A DNA stretch of 64,000 nucleotides from Schaalia radingae (GCF_900106055.1 NZ_LT629792.1:1984001-2048000), one strand, 5' to 3'. Shown: positions 45,781-55,184, counted from the stretch's first letter. Notes: a model not told the origin generated them from the sequence alone. Program-made: numbers and translations.

Positions 45781-46830
45781 ATGGACGGAACAATGCGCGC
45801 CCAGCGCTTCTACGCCGACAGCAAGACCATGAAGGTTGAAGACATCCCGATCCCCTCCCCCGGACCAGGCGAGGTCCTCATTAAAGTTGCCTACTGCGGC
45901 ATCTGCCACTCTGACCTGTCACTGATCGACGGAAACTTTCCACCACAAGTTGACGTGGTGACGCAGGGCCATGAATGCTCGGGTGAAATCGCAGAGCTGG
46001 GCGAAGGTGTCACCGGGTGGAAAGTGGGCGACAAAGTTATTCCCGTGTCCGGCAGGTCGTGCGGCGAGTGCCGTGAATGTCGCCGCGGCAACGAAGGAGC
46101 CTGCCAGAATCTTGAGCTGATGGCGTTCGCCTATGACGGCGCCTGGGCGCAGTACACCATCACTCCCGCTGCTGGCCTCACGCGAGTTCCCGAGGGTGTC
46201 CCGATGGATCAGGCAGCGATCCTGGCTGACGCTGTTGCTACACCTTTTAGCGCGGTCAAGCGCACAGGGCGGGTGTCGATCGGCAATGCGGTTGCGGTGT
46301 GGGGCCTGGGCGGCGTGGGAACGCATATCGTTCAACTCGCCAAGCTCGCCGGCGCTATCCCGGTCATCGGGATTGACATTAACGACGCGGTCTTGGAACG
46401 TGCGAAGGAGTTGGGTGCTGACTATACGTTCCGGTCAGATGATCCGGACTTGATGGAGAAGATTACGGAAGCGACGGGCGGGCGAAAAATCGATGTCGCG
46501 TTCGACGCCGTTGGTTTGCAGTCCACGTTCAAGCAGGCCATTGCCTCGTTGGATTTCAATGGGCGAGCTGTCCTCGTTGGCCTGTCAGGTCAGGAAATTG
46601 ACGCTGGCCCCATCTTGTCTTTCGGTTTGCAGCGCAAGCAGGCGTTCGGCCACCTGGGCTACAAACCTGTCGACATTTACCTGTTGGCAGAGCTGTTGAA
46701 GGACGGGCGTCTTGACCTGTCGCAATCGATCTCTGGTGTGGTCCCATTGTCTGAGATCGAACGCGGTATTGAAATGATGGAATCGAAGGAGGGCAACCCG
46801 ATTCGAATCCTCGTCGATCCGTGGAAATAG
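45781..46830 (+). CDS. Zinc-dependent alcohol dehydrogenase
   Basis: Medium-chain dehydrogenase using NAD(H). In 349 residues: catalytic zinc site CGICHSD (Cys37) and GHECSGE (about 63-70), the four structural zinc cysteines in SCGECRECRRGNEGAC, cofactor loop VWGLGGVGTHIVQLAKL, and the FDAVGLQSTF segment. ATG start with AGAAAGG upstream. Neighbours do not show the substrate. Confidence 0.94.
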   Translation: MDGTMRAQRFYADSKTMKVEDIPIPSPGPGEVLIKVAYCGICHSDLSLIDGNFPPQVDVVTQGHECSGEIAELGEGVTGWKVGDKVIPVSGRSCGECRECRRGNEGACQNLELMAFAYDGAWAQYTITPAAGLTRVPEGVPMDQAAILADAVATPFSAVKRTGRVSIGNAVAVWGLGGVGTHIVQLAKLAGAIPVIGIDINDAVLERAKELGADYTFRSDDPDLMEKITEATGGRKIDVAFDAVGLQSTFKQAIASLDFNGRAVLVGLSGQEIDAGPILSFGLQRKQAFGHLGYKPVDIYLLAELLKDGRLDLSQSISGVVPLSEIERGIEMMESKEGNPIRILVDPWK

Positions 46831-46947
46831 TTCCCCAATGATCCCGCCTCGGCGGCATGCTGTGTGAAGGAACGCATCGCTGAGAAGTTAGGCCGTCACA
46901 TCACGAACGCCCAAACGTAGTGAGTCGCTGGAACTGCTTAACCTCGG

Positions 46948-46978
46948 GTGGGCGTCAGTTCTACGAACTGACGCCCAC
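46948..46978. terminator. Perfect 14-bp hairpin after the alcohol dehydrogenase gene
   Basis: Arms GTGGGCGTCAGTTC and GAACTGACGCCCAC with loop TAC, followed by ATTT. Strong terminator for the alcohol dehydrogenase transcript, 118 bases after its stop; marks the left border of the AT-richer region. Confidence 0.85.
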
Positions 46979-47053
46979 ATTTGGGATCAGTAAGCGCGAG
47001 TTGTATGCGCTGATCGCCCTGCTCCTTCACAATAGATAGCGGGGGAATTCGAG

Positions 47054-47515
47054 ATGGATGACGTGGATTTTCAACAAGCAAAGGCGATGTACATAGCCGC
47101 TCGCAAGAATGAGCGTGCACGTATCCGAAGCGCTCTGCAGGTTGCGGGATTCCAAGTCAAATCAGGGAACAACGCCGGGCAAGGATTAAGATCCTACACA
47201 AGCGGCGGCCGTCTTTTGCCACCTTTTGACCTTTCAAATTGGATGTGGATTGAAGCACAGCGTGATGGCGTGTGCAAGACGCCGGTTCAGCGAATCATCG
47301 GAAACAGAACCGATAATCGTCGCCACTGGCAACATCATGAGAGATATTCTTTCATCTGCCGCCAATACCAACCAGCAATGCACGAACGTTCGCACCCGCA
47401 GTTATGCGCGAAATTGATCGTCGATACCTGTTCTTGTCGTGCCTACTCGCAGTCCTTTTCACTCGCCAATGCTCAGTCTCTCCATGCCCTTGAATCAAAA
47501 GACATTTCGTCCTAA
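47054..47515 (+). CDS. Uncertain hypothetical protein
   Basis: I do not recognise the 153-residue product. The first 75 residues are plausible (MDDVDFQQAKAMYIAARKNE then RARIRSALQVAGFQVKSGNN, helical and charged, then a glycine-rich turn), while residues after about 90 are His/Arg/Cys-rich and look like a wrong frame. GGGGGAA at about 7 bases upstream could be a ribosome site. It may be the front of a broken gene. It lies at the border where base composition drops. Confidence 0.35.
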   Translation: MDDVDFQQAKAMYIAARKNERARIRSALQVAGFQVKSGNNAGQGLRSYTSGGRLLPPFDLSNWMWIEAQRDGVCKTPVQRIIGNRTDNRRHWQHHERYSFICRQYQPAMHERSHPQLCAKLIVDTCSCRAYSQSFSLANAQSLHALESKDISS

Positions 47516-47943
47516 AAACCTCAGCACGAAAGCAACTATAGCCCTATAGAACGGTTCGCACCTCGACAGTTTCACGTTGAAATGTCACTCAACAGCAAGC
47601 GTAGCGCTCGTTCAACGCTGTCCTATCGTCGATCGAGCCAATGGGGAGAGTAGCAGTGGGACCCCTAGAACACGTTCAATATCGAGCAGCTCCCTTAGTA
47701 TCTCCAACTTCGAGATTACTCGCAAAATAACAGCGATGTGACGCCACTTAAATAGTAACAACATCAATCTCAGCGAAAGAATATTGGAACTGTACTCAAC
47801 AGAACAAAACAAGAGTCGCCAAGACCCCGGTCCCTTTAAGAAGAAACTCTCTCTATACCGCGTATCTCGAACGTCCATTTTCACTAGACGAAAACAAATA
47901 GAGGAACCTGACGCACGTTATAAGATAATTGGAAAATCCGGAT
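47516..47943. other. AT-richer gene-free stretch
   Basis: No supported gene. A 90-residue frame on the minus strand (47612-47884) has no motif and no ribosome site. The plus strand frames here are short and stop often. Confidence 0.5.
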
Positions 47944-47988
47944 GGCTGCTCAACTTCAACTCAATCTTATTCTTGAAGTTGAGCAGCC
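47944..47988. terminator. Perfect 16-bp inverted repeat at the end of the GH172 operon
   Basis: Arms GGCTGCTCAACTTCAA (47944-47959) and TTGAAGTTGAGCAGCC (47973-47988), 13-base loop. It lies 40 bases past the GH172 stop and likely ends that operon. Confidence 0.85.
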
Positions 47989-48027
47989 AAAGGAACTTCC
48001 ATTCAAACCGCCGCAAACACCAAACAT

Positions 48028-49146
48028 CTACCGTGGGCGCCGTTGCTCTTTTTCAGGCAAGACCCAATCGTCGCCGCTTGGATCAGTTTGGTACCAAAAG
48101 GCAACGGTAGTGACATCATCACGACGCTCAAAAAGATAATCACCACGATCCCCGATTTGTTGGAGAGTAACTTTAAGCCTTCGAGAAAATCTCACAGGAT
48201 CCAAAAGATGCCATCTATACATCCCATGTCCTGGTGGCAGATCTTTGGCATAAGGTGAAACTCGGCTGTTATCACGACTAATCTGCTGATGATACCCCAA
48301 GTACAGAGAACAATAAGCCACTGGTTTTGGATCTTCATACCCATCCCACTGGTCACGAAAACCCCAAGCGCCACCGACATAGTCTTCCAAGCCAGTTCCG
48401 ACAATTGTGGCAAAATCTTGGTCATCATCAATATAAAACTTGAGCTCTCCTTCGCCGTACCAAAATCTCTCTAGTTGGCTCAGAAAAATGAAGCTACCAA
48501 CGTAAGCTCCCGATCCCTGCGTGTCGAGAACGACATGATCTTGTCCGAGCTGGTTAGTGCCATTAGTGCGTCGCCATTGTGAGTGCAAATAACACAGATC
48601 ATCGGGAAATGATTCCTCAAGCGAATAATCAACCTGATAGAAGAATCCTTCGACCACTTCAGAGTGGTCACTAACTATTTCAACTACAGCTCTTTCTCTA
48701 AATGGCATTTGGAGATAGCAGTTAAGCCCCCCAGTTGGCGCTGCGACCATAACTGAGGAAGAATAGTTAACCACCTCGCCGAATCCACATCCAAAGAAGT
48801 CTCCAATTGGAACGTCTATAGCTGGGTTTTCCGCCGAATCCCACGTTATTCTTATCCGGATATTTCTCAGAACGAATGGCTCAGACTTAGTTCTCGCTGG
48901 CATAGTGAACCACAGGTGACGAATCTGACCGGGTCCCTTAATATCCACAATCTTGACTGTTTCTCCTGGAGGGATAGATATGCAAGGCCTACCCTTCCTG
49001 CCAACTCCTAGCTTCGAGGAGGATCTTCCTCCGTTTCCAGGCGAACCGCACGGGTTTTCTGCCGTTATAGAACGTGAAAGGACGGGGAGATTCCTCGCAT
49101 AATCAGGGAAATTCATATTAGTTTTCAAGTGACTAATCCTTTTCAC
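48028..49146 (-). CDS. Glycoside hydrolase family 172 (formerly DUF2961)
   Basis: Probable furanosidase. GH172 members are known to act on difructose anhydride I, inulobiose-type alpha-fructofuranosides and D-arabinofuranosides, with two glutamates as catalysts. In 372 residues the conserved spots are WYGEGELKFYIDDD (229-242), GTGLEDYVGGAWGF (250-263, Glu254 expected to be catalytic), YCSLYLGYHQ and the C-terminal GMYRWHLLDPVRFSRRLKVT and DDVTTVAFWYQT. No signal peptide, so it works in the cytoplasm on the imported sugar. It overlaps the permease gene by 4 bases. Local base composition is AT-richer than elsewhere. Confidence 0.85.
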   Translation of the reverse strand: MKRISHLKTNMNFPDYARNLPVLSRSITAENPCGSPGNGGRSSSKLGVGRKGRPCISIPPGETVKIVDIKGPGQIRHLWFTMPARTKSEPFVLRNIRIRITWDSAENPAIDVPIGDFFGCGFGEVVNYSSSVMVAAPTGGLNCYLQMPFRERAVVEIVSDHSEVVEGFFYQVDYSLEESFPDDLCYLHSQWRRTNGTNQLGQDHVVLDTQGSGAYVGSFIFLSQLERFWYGEGELKFYIDDDQDFATIVGTGLEDYVGGAWGFRDQWDGYEDPKPVAYCSLYLGYHQQISRDNSRVSPYAKDLPPGHGMYRWHLLDPVRFSRRLKVTLQQIGDRGDYLFERRDDVTTVAFWYQTDPSGDDWVLPEKEQRRPR

Positions 49147-50018
49147 TTAACTGCTCCAGCAGTGACGCCCCTCGTCAACGTTCTCTGGAAGAACGCGAAG
49201 AAAATGAGCGTGGGTAACAACGTGAGCAGAGATGCGGCCGCCATTTGGGTCACGTCAAGCGTGTTCTGTCCCTTTAGATTTGCCAGAGCAATTGGTAAAG
49301 TCTGAGAATCCGGTCCAACCAGCATGATCATCGGAATCAGGAATTCATTCCACGTCCAGACGAAGAAAAACACCAGCAAAACAGAGAGCGAAGGACGCAT
49401 AATCGGGTAAACAATGCTAATTAGGACCCTGAAACGACCAGCACCATCCACCTGGGCCGCCTCAAGCATTTCTCTCGGAAATGTAGACATTACGGAGGAC
49501 AACAGATAAGTCCCCATCGCTGCCTGCAGAACAGAGAAAATAATAACAACCGACCAGATCGAGTTATGGAGGCCTATTGCTTGAACACCGTAAAATAGAG
49601 GATACAAGAGTGCCTCTTGTGGCAACATCGTTGCGATCAAGAGGACAAAAATAACTCCAGTACGCCCCTTGATTCGACCAATACCAAGTGCGTAAGCAGC
49701 CAGAAGTGACAAACACGTGCCGACTAGAGAAGTTACACCTGCTGTAACTATGGAATTAAACAGAAGTCTCGGAAAATTAACCGTTTCCAAGTAACGCTGA
49801 AACGCACTCACAGTCCACTGCTCTGGTAGAGCTACCGGGCCATTGATGGAATATTCAGCTGGACTCTTGAACGAGTTAATCACCACCAAATACAGGGGAG
49901 CAAGCATCAATACGGCTACAAGGGCGGCAATTACTAAGACGCCATATTTAGTCAAAATAAAAGAAAGCGGTTTCCTCGCCTTATAGGCATCGCGAGCATA
50001 CTGAGATGTTTTTTGCAT
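49143..50018 (-). CDS. Carbohydrate ABC transporter permease, MalG type (GH172 operon)
   Basis: Second membrane subunit of the importer. In 291 residues there are about six hydrophobic segments and the EAA loop LEAAQVDGAGRFRVLISIVY. I start at ATG 50018 because the ribosome site GAGGAGG lies inside the end of the upstream gene, at proper distance; the longer frame to 50069 is unlikely. Overlaps the GH172 start by 4 bases. Confidence 0.88.
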   Translation of the reverse strand: MQKTSQYARDAYKARKPLSFILTKYGVLVIAALVAVLMLAPLYLVVINSFKSPAEYSINGPVALPEQWTVSAFQRYLETVNFPRLLFNSIVTAGVTSLVGTCLSLLAAYALGIGRIKGRTGVIFVLLIATMLPQEALLYPLFYGVQAIGLHNSIWSVVIIFSVLQAAMGTYLLSSVMSTFPREMLEAAQVDGAGRFRVLISIVYPIMRPSLSVLLVFFFVWTWNEFLIPMIMLVGPDSQTLPIALANLKGQNTLDVTQMAAASLLTLLPTLIFFAFFQRTLTRGVTAGAVK

Positions 50019-50025
50019 CGAACTC

Positions 50026-50967
50026 TTACTCCTCCTCAATTGCCTTCGACTGCCAATAGACAAGCCCACCAGCTATGACGCAGATCGTTACCGCCAAGAC
50101 AGTCGCAGATGCCGCTCCATAGCCAACCTTCGATAGCTCAAAGAAGTTCCTGTACGAGAAGAAAGAAGGGACGTACGTCGAGAATTCAGGTCCTCCACGG
50201 GTCAGCACCATCACAGGCGCGAACAACTTTATCGCGCCGATAGTTGCTGTCAGAACAACAACGAAAATGTCGGCACGGATGTTCGGAATGGTAATATGCC
50301 TGAATCGCTTCCACCAGCCCGCTCCATCTAACTGAGCTGCCTCATACAGAGACGGATCAACTCTCTGCAAACCTGACATGAATATCACAACCGGATATCC
50401 GATCTGCAGCCATATCATCATCAACATGATTGAGTACAGCGCTAAGTCCGTGTTCCCCAGCCAGTCAGGCGCGAGTCCTGTACCTACACCACGGAGTATC
50501 TCATTTAGTGCTCCATCTCTAGTGTTTAAAATCCAACTCCATAAGACGCCCGCCACGGCGACAGGCAAAATCTGCGGAATGTAATATGTGGCCCTCAAAA
50601 ATGACGCTATCGCACTATTAAAATGCCTGCCGATAAAGTCAAACAGGGTAGCCGCCAGGATCAAACCAATCACAGTCGGTATAATCGCTATCGCGAAAAT
50701 CATGTATATAGTGTTCACAAAAGATGACCAAAATAGTTTATCATGCATTAGATCTACATAGTTTGACACTCCAACCCATTTCATCTCAGCCTTACCACCC
50801 TTCCAGCTATAGAAGCTCAAAAGTGTGTTCACGATGAGAGGAAGTAGGACCACTACACAAAAACCGATAGCCAATGGTGATAAATAGGCCCAATAACTAC
50901 GTCGCTCTTTATCTCTCCATCTCATAGGTCGCTTCTTTCGATAGAGCATTAACTTATTTAAGTTCAC
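50026..50967 (-). CDS. Carbohydrate ABC transporter permease, MalF type (GH172 operon)
   Basis: First membrane subunit of the importer. The 313-residue product has a basic N-terminus (residues 1-25), about six membrane segments, and the EAA loop YEAAQLDGAGWWKRFRHITI. Overlaps the binding-protein gene by 4 bases; the following permease gene begins 7 bases after its stop. No ATPase gene in the operon. Confidence 0.9.
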   Translation of the reverse strand: MNLNKLMLYRKKRPMRWRDKERRSYWAYLSPLAIGFCVVVLLPLIVNTLLSFYSWKGGKAEMKWVGVSNYVDLMHDKLFWSSFVNTIYMIFAIAIIPTVIGLILAATLFDFIGRHFNSAIASFLRATYYIPQILPVAVAGVLWSWILNTRDGALNEILRGVGTGLAPDWLGNTDLALYSIMLMMIWLQIGYPVVIFMSGLQRVDPSLYEAAQLDGAGWWKRFRHITIPNIRADIFVVVLTATIGAIKLFAPVMVLTRGGPEFSTYVPSFFSYRNFFELSKVGYGAASATVLAVTICVIAGGLVYWQSKAIEEE

Positions 50968-52280
50968 TTGTTACTCTCGTAGTAGTCTTTCATTCCTGCG
51001 AGGAATTCTTCGCCACTCTGCGATCCAGACACAAGTCCCTGCAGCCCAGCCATCTGATAATCAAGAAGTCCGGGAACTGGATAGTCAGGGTAGAAAGACA
51101 GGCGATCTTCAGATTTTAACAACTGGAACGTCTCATTCATTTCTTTCATGCGTTCATCTTCAATAGTCGACGGATCCACCACGACCGGAATTCCACCAAT
51201 TCTTGCAATCTCACCTTGAACCGATTCACTCAGAGTCTTTTCTATCCACGCTTTCGCGCATTCCTTGTTCTTAGCGTCGCTCGGAATCGCCCACAAATGT
51301 CCCGAGGTTCCCGCCGTTAACTTCGCTTCGGGAAATTCCAACAATCCCCATTCAAACGGAGCCTCTTCGTTGATTCGAGTAAAGGACCAAGTGCCACTTG
51401 CCATAAAAGGCATTTCGCCAGCAATAAAGGCTCGCTCCATATCATCACCTTTCAGTCCAGCAAGCTGATGACCCAAGTACCCCTTGCTAATCCACTCTTC
51501 GAGGTGCTTCGTCCCCTCTGCAAACGCACCGCCCGTAATGTCTGCGGGGCCGGCGAGCAGAATGAAGTTGTCGACTTCTTCTCGCGAAGCATCTTGCGAG
51601 ATCAGCTGCCACCATGTCTGCAATACAGCATGCTCGCCCGCATTCGAGGAAATTGGCGTGACCCCAGCCTTTAGCAAATCATCGAACACTGTTTCTAGCT
51701 CGGCCATTGAGCTTGGCATTTCAGTGATGCCATGCTCAGCTAACAAGTCTTTATTGTAGTAAAATGTATAGTAACTTGCAGTCGACGGCACGCCATACCA
51801 TTCACCAGCTCCCGCATTACCATTATCATCGTATTTTGCTAGGGCTGATACAGCCCCATTCAGCTCCTTATCCCAGCCATTCTCCTCCACAAGGTCCGTC
51901 AATGGATCAAGAAGTCCCTGGGATGCTAACTGGCCCGCATCCGCATTACCCGTGTTAACGAGCACAACATCAGGCACGTTTCCTCCCGAAAGCAGAACCT
52001 TCGCGTTCGAGCGGAAAGACTCAAAATTGGTCGACGACCACTCCACATCAAGTGAGGGATTCTCTTCTTGAAACTCTGCCAGCCCTTTTTGCCACCCCTT
52101 GTACTGCGCAGTAGCTGTTGTCTCATACTGTAGAATTGTACATTTCCCTTCCAGCTCCCCGGACGCTTTCGCCTCACCAGACGTTGCATTAGATGACTCA
52201 CCACCTGCGCTTCCACAAGCAGAAAGCATGATGCTCAGAGCCATAATCCCAGTGCATGCAGTTCGAATTCTCGACATCAT
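50964..52280 (-). CDS. Extracellular sugar-binding lipoprotein (GH172 operon)
   Basis: Captures the substrate for the importer. The 438-residue product has a signal peptide and lipobox MLSACGS (Cys about 22), a Ser/Gly/Glu linker, and the family 1 binding fold: SLDVEWSSTNFESFRSNAKV, GVPSTASYYTFYYNKDLLAE, and FMASGTWSFTRIN. Two ATG codons start it (52280, 52277); AAAGGG stands just before. It is the first gene of the operon. A perfect 16-bp palindrome overlaps its likely promoter. Confidence 0.9.
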   Translation of the reverse strand: MMSRIRTACTGIMALSIMLSACGSAGGESSNATSGEAKASGELEGKCTILQYETTATAQYKGWQKGLAEFQEENPSLDVEWSSTNFESFRSNAKVLLSGGNVPDVVLVNTGNADAGQLASQGLLDPLTDLVEENGWDKELNGAVSALAKYDDNGNAGAGEWYGVPSTASYYTFYYNKDLLAEHGITEMPSSMAELETVFDDLLKAGVTPISSNAGEHAVLQTWWQLISQDASREEVDNFILLAGPADITGGAFAEGTKHLEEWISKGYLGHQLAGLKGDDMERAFIAGEMPFMASGTWSFTRINEEAPFEWGLLEFPEAKLTAGTSGHLWAIPSDAKNKECAKAWIEKTLSESVQGEIARIGGIPVVVDPSTIEDERMKEMNETFQLLKSEDRLSFYPDYPVPGLLDYQMAGLQGLVSGSQSGEEFLAGMKDYYESNK

Positions 52281-52321
52281 CGTCCCTTTCTAAGAATCAA
52301 TATTACGGAAGCCCATCCGCA

Positions 52322-52337
52322 GAGGTAACGTTACCTC
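52322..52337. promoter_or_regulatory. LacI-type operator palindrome of the GH172 operon
   Basis: GAGGTAACGTTACCTC, a perfect 16-base palindrome with the central CG common in LacI operators. On the minus strand it overlaps TTACCT, which lies 17 bases from TAATAT, the likely -35 and -10 of the binding-protein gene. The divergent lacI starts 170 bases away. The same core TAACGTTA recurs at 52586-52593 inside lacI. Confidence 0.8.
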
Positions 52338-52508
52338 GCATCGTTGCTATACGCAAATCACGAAAGACTACGCGAAACCTCTGCCCAAGTAAAAGCAGCC
52401 TTATTTTTGCTGAGGCCTCTCGGGCTTTCGACCCTCCACCACTCCTCGAGACGAGCCTTCGAAAGCCTTTAATGTTGAGCAAATAGACCATGCTACGATT
52501 GAAGAACG

Positions 52509-53522
52509 ATGATTACGATAAAGGATGTTGCCAAAGCCGCAGGGGTTAGTCCAATGACGGTGTCAAGGGTCGTAAATCGAACTGATAACGTTAACTCTAC
52601 TATGCGGAAGCGTGTACTTCGCGCGGTTGAGCAGCTCGGATACGTGCCGAACCTGTCAGCATCTAAGCTGAGGGGGAAAAAGAGCACCCATTGGACAATT
52701 GGGCTAATTCTAAGAGACGTCGCGAACCCATTTTCTGCAGAGCTTCATCGCTCAATCGAAAAATCTCTTCGCGACTCTGGATCTCTAACTCTTACGGCGA
52801 GTAATGATGACGATCGGGATTACGCCCGCGAGCTCGTCATGACAATGCGCGCACACCAAATCGATGGTTTGATTATCGCACCTCCACCAGGAAACCAATC
52901 GTATCTGGGTGCAGCGGCAGAAACCGGTTTACCGATCGTTATCGTCGACCGTCCATCCGACTTCGAGCAGATTCCCTCCGTTATCTCGGACAACTATGAC
53001 GGAATGCGACAAGCCACGCGTCACTTGATTTCGTATGGACACCGACGTATAGCGTATTTAGGAGACGAAGCCTCGGTTCCGATGACCGCTCGTCGCGATG
53101 GATTCCTAGCAGGGCTTCAGGAGGCAACAATAGACACCACTGAGGCTATTATTCGCCTCGACCAATTTGACCCAATACAGGCGAGAGAGACAGCTGTATC
53201 GCTTTTGGAATCCAATAATCCACCCACCGCGTTCATTGGCTCCAGAAACCGAATTAATGTGGCCATTATTCAAGCGCTTCGAGCGACCAAGCGTAGCGAA
53301 GAAATAGCAATGGTTGGATTCGACGATATAGAACTTGCCGCAGAACTGGATCCAGGTATGACTGCAGTTGCGCAGAATCCAATTTTGATCGGACAAATTG
53401 CTACCGCCATCCTAATGGATATGCTTGAGAACAATCGGGTTCAGGATCAGTCGGTTGTGGTATCGACGCGGCTGATCAAGCGCGGCTCAGGAGAGATTTC
53501 ACGTACACAACCACTTAACTGA
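52509..53522 (+). CDS. LacI-family transcriptional repressor
   Basis: Repressor that probably senses the imported sugar and binds the palindrome at 52322. The 337-residue product has the N-terminal HTH (ITIKDVAKAAGVSPMTVSRV, about 2-21) with hinge helix NLSASKLRGKK, and the periplasmic-binding-like sensor domain with GLILRDVANPFSAEL and MVGFDDIELAAELDPGMT. Divergent from the operon, which fits local control. Start ATG 52509. Confidence 0.93.
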   Translation: MITIKDVAKAAGVSPMTVSRVVNRTDNVNSTMRKRVLRAVEQLGYVPNLSASKLRGKKSTHWTIGLILRDVANPFSAELHRSIEKSLRDSGSLTLTASNDDDRDYARELVMTMRAHQIDGLIIAPPPGNQSYLGAAAETGLPIVIVDRPSDFEQIPSVISDNYDGMRQATRHLISYGHRRIAYLGDEASVPMTARRDGFLAGLQEATIDTTEAIIRLDQFDPIQARETAVSLLESNNPPTAFIGSRNRINVAIIQALRATKRSEEIAMVGFDDIELAAELDPGMTAVAQNPILIGQIATAILMDMLENNRVQDQSVVVSTRLIKRGSGEISRTQPLN

Positions 53523-54396
53523 AGCGGGATTCCTTTCACGCTGATACACAAGCAGCTATCTAATTTGAAAGCTACTATCCCTTGCCACAAGCTACGCGAT
53601 TCTGCTTCAAACACATGCAATCACCTGGCATTTATTCGCTGACACGCACAGAAGCTAGTTTTCGCGAATTGGTCTACAATGCCACTAGGCATCCGCTTGC
53701 TCTCGTATGAGGCTTTGTAATCCTGACAACGGTTTCAAACACTACTGTCTCGAAGCCAGTATCACGATCTCTTCCCAGCCATTTTGCGTATGGACTTTTG
53801 TAGGGTGCCAGAATTTTTACCGCTAAATTTTAGCCCTTTCACCATGGGCCTAATCTTGGCGGCGGCTGCATGTCTGGGCGTATATCCACCTAGTCCGAAT
53901 GCGGGCTGAAAGATAAGCGACACACAGGTAGGTGACTACTCTAGGTTTCGCAAGTGTGGTTTCTTTTGATAGTCGCTGTCCAATCTGTTGCATAAGCTGC
54001 CTCGACCATAGAAAGGAGGTTTTGAGCGCAGCAGACTCTGTCTTCTCAACAGTGGCTCATCACGCGCATCGGGCGCACTTGACGCAGCATTGGTCACATG
54101 TGACCCCGCATGAGGGTGTGCCCGCTCCCCTGCCTCAGCCCGGGAGCAAACCTACAGTGTTACTTCACATCACTGCGCTTGCGGCGCGTTGTCAACGCAA
54201 CATCTCCCAGCAAGAGCACTCCAGCAAGAACATCCGTGTTGAGCGTGTACACGTGGCTTCCGTGAGACCTAGACACGTCGGTTTTGCACACGAAATTTAT
54301 TAAAACTGGCGTGAGCTGCATGAAGATTCACGGAGGTGCTAACCTGCGGTGTGCCCGACCGACGCCACAGGGAAAAACCCGCCGTACTGCAATAAG
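53523..54396. other. Gene-free stretch between lacI and the GntR gene
   Basis: No supported gene over about 870 bases. It holds a 39-codon open frame (53790-53909) without a ribosome site, a good AAAGGAGG at 54012-54019 with no ATG or GTG at correct distance, and a perfect palindrome at 54092-54105. It looks like the right edge of the AT-richer region, where the composition returns to that of the flanks. Confidence 0.5.
54092..54105. promoter_or_regulatory. Palindrome GGTCACATGTGACC
   Basis: A perfect 14-base palindrome about 290 bases upstream of the GntR gene. It could be an operator for a GntR- or Crp-type regulator, but its distance makes its target unclear. Confidence 0.4.
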
Positions 54397-55155
54397 ATGA
54401 CCCTGATGCAAGAAACACACTTGTCCGCCAGGACATGCCAGGAACTGCGATCTCACATCGACCAGCATCTGAAGCCCGGTGACCGTCTTCCCTCGGAAAA
54501 AGACCTCGCCACACTGCTGTCGGTGTCGCGTACCACTGTGCGCGCAGCCCTCGAACAGCTCTGGCTTGAAGGCAAAGTGGAACGCCGCTGGGGTGCCGGT
54601 ACATTCGTGCGCAAATCCGCCGAGCTCCCTCAGCACATTGACCAGGTCTTCGTCGACGTCCAGTCAATCGACACCGTGTTCGGCACATTCGTCCAGCGCG
54701 GCCACCAGGTTTCCTACCTGGATACCGCGTGCGAAAAAGTCACGCCACCCACGATTGTGCGCGCGCTTCTGCCACCCACCTCTGAGAAGGAATGCTGGCG
54801 CATCACGCGCGTCATCGGTGTGGATGGGGCTCCCGCAATGCTGGTCTACGATCACATTCCGCTCAGCATTGACGGCGTTGACCTGGATCCGAGCCCGATG
54901 ATCGAGTCAGTGACCACGCTGACCAAACTCACCGACGAATGGGGTATCCGCATCGAACGCAACGACGCGACTGTGGAAGCCATATGCGCTCCGCTGGCAG
55001 TTGCCGAAACGCTCGGCATCAAATTGCGCACCCCCATCCTGCGATCCACTCAAACCGCCGAAGTGCGCGACGGCCTGGCCGTTGCCGTCACGCTGATCTA
55101 TCAGAACCCGGCAGTGATGAGCGCACGCGTCGTCCGCGCGCAGCGATCCAACTGA
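54397..55155 (+). CDS. GntR-family regulator (HutC/UTRA subgroup)
   Basis: Transcription factor with metabolite sensing. The 252-residue product has the winged HTH at about 12-70 (LKPGDRLPSEKDLATLLSVS, RTTVRAALEQLWLEGKVERR) and a UTRA ligand domain from about 90 (CWRITRVIGVDGAPAMLVYD). Starts at ATG 54397 or 54406. Convergent with purL across a terminator. Target genes unknown. Confidence 0.9.
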   Translation: MTLMQETHLSARTCQELRSHIDQHLKPGDRLPSEKDLATLLSVSRTTVRAALEQLWLEGKVERRWGAGTFVRKSAELPQHIDQVFVDVQSIDTVFGTFVQRGHQVSYLDTACEKVTPPTIVRALLPPTSEKECWRITRVIGVDGAPAMLVYDHIPLSIDGVDLDPSPMIESVTTLTKLTDEWGIRIERNDATVEAICAPLAVAETLGIKLRTPILRSTQTAEVRDGLAVAVTLIYQNPAVMSARVVRAQRSN

Positions 55156-55184
55156 CGCCCGACGATTCGATCAACACACGGCGT

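Noticed and set aside
47612..47884. 90-residue minus-strand frame after the GH172 operon
   Set aside because: Lies past the operon terminator, lacks a ribosome site and has no family motif.
53790..53909. 39-codon open frame with a hydrophobic stretch
   Set aside because: No ribosome site or promoter; one such frame is expected by chance in 870 bases.
54009..54020. 16S rRNA 3'-end remnant (reverse strand CCTCCTTTCTA)
   Set aside because: Only about 12 bases match and they are simply the complement of a ribosome-binding site; no further rRNA similarity around it.
54012..54303. Small gene with ribosome site AAAGGAGG and TTG start at 54022
   Set aside because: Only two bases separate the ribosome site from the TTG, and the 93-residue His/Pro-rich product resembles no protein.
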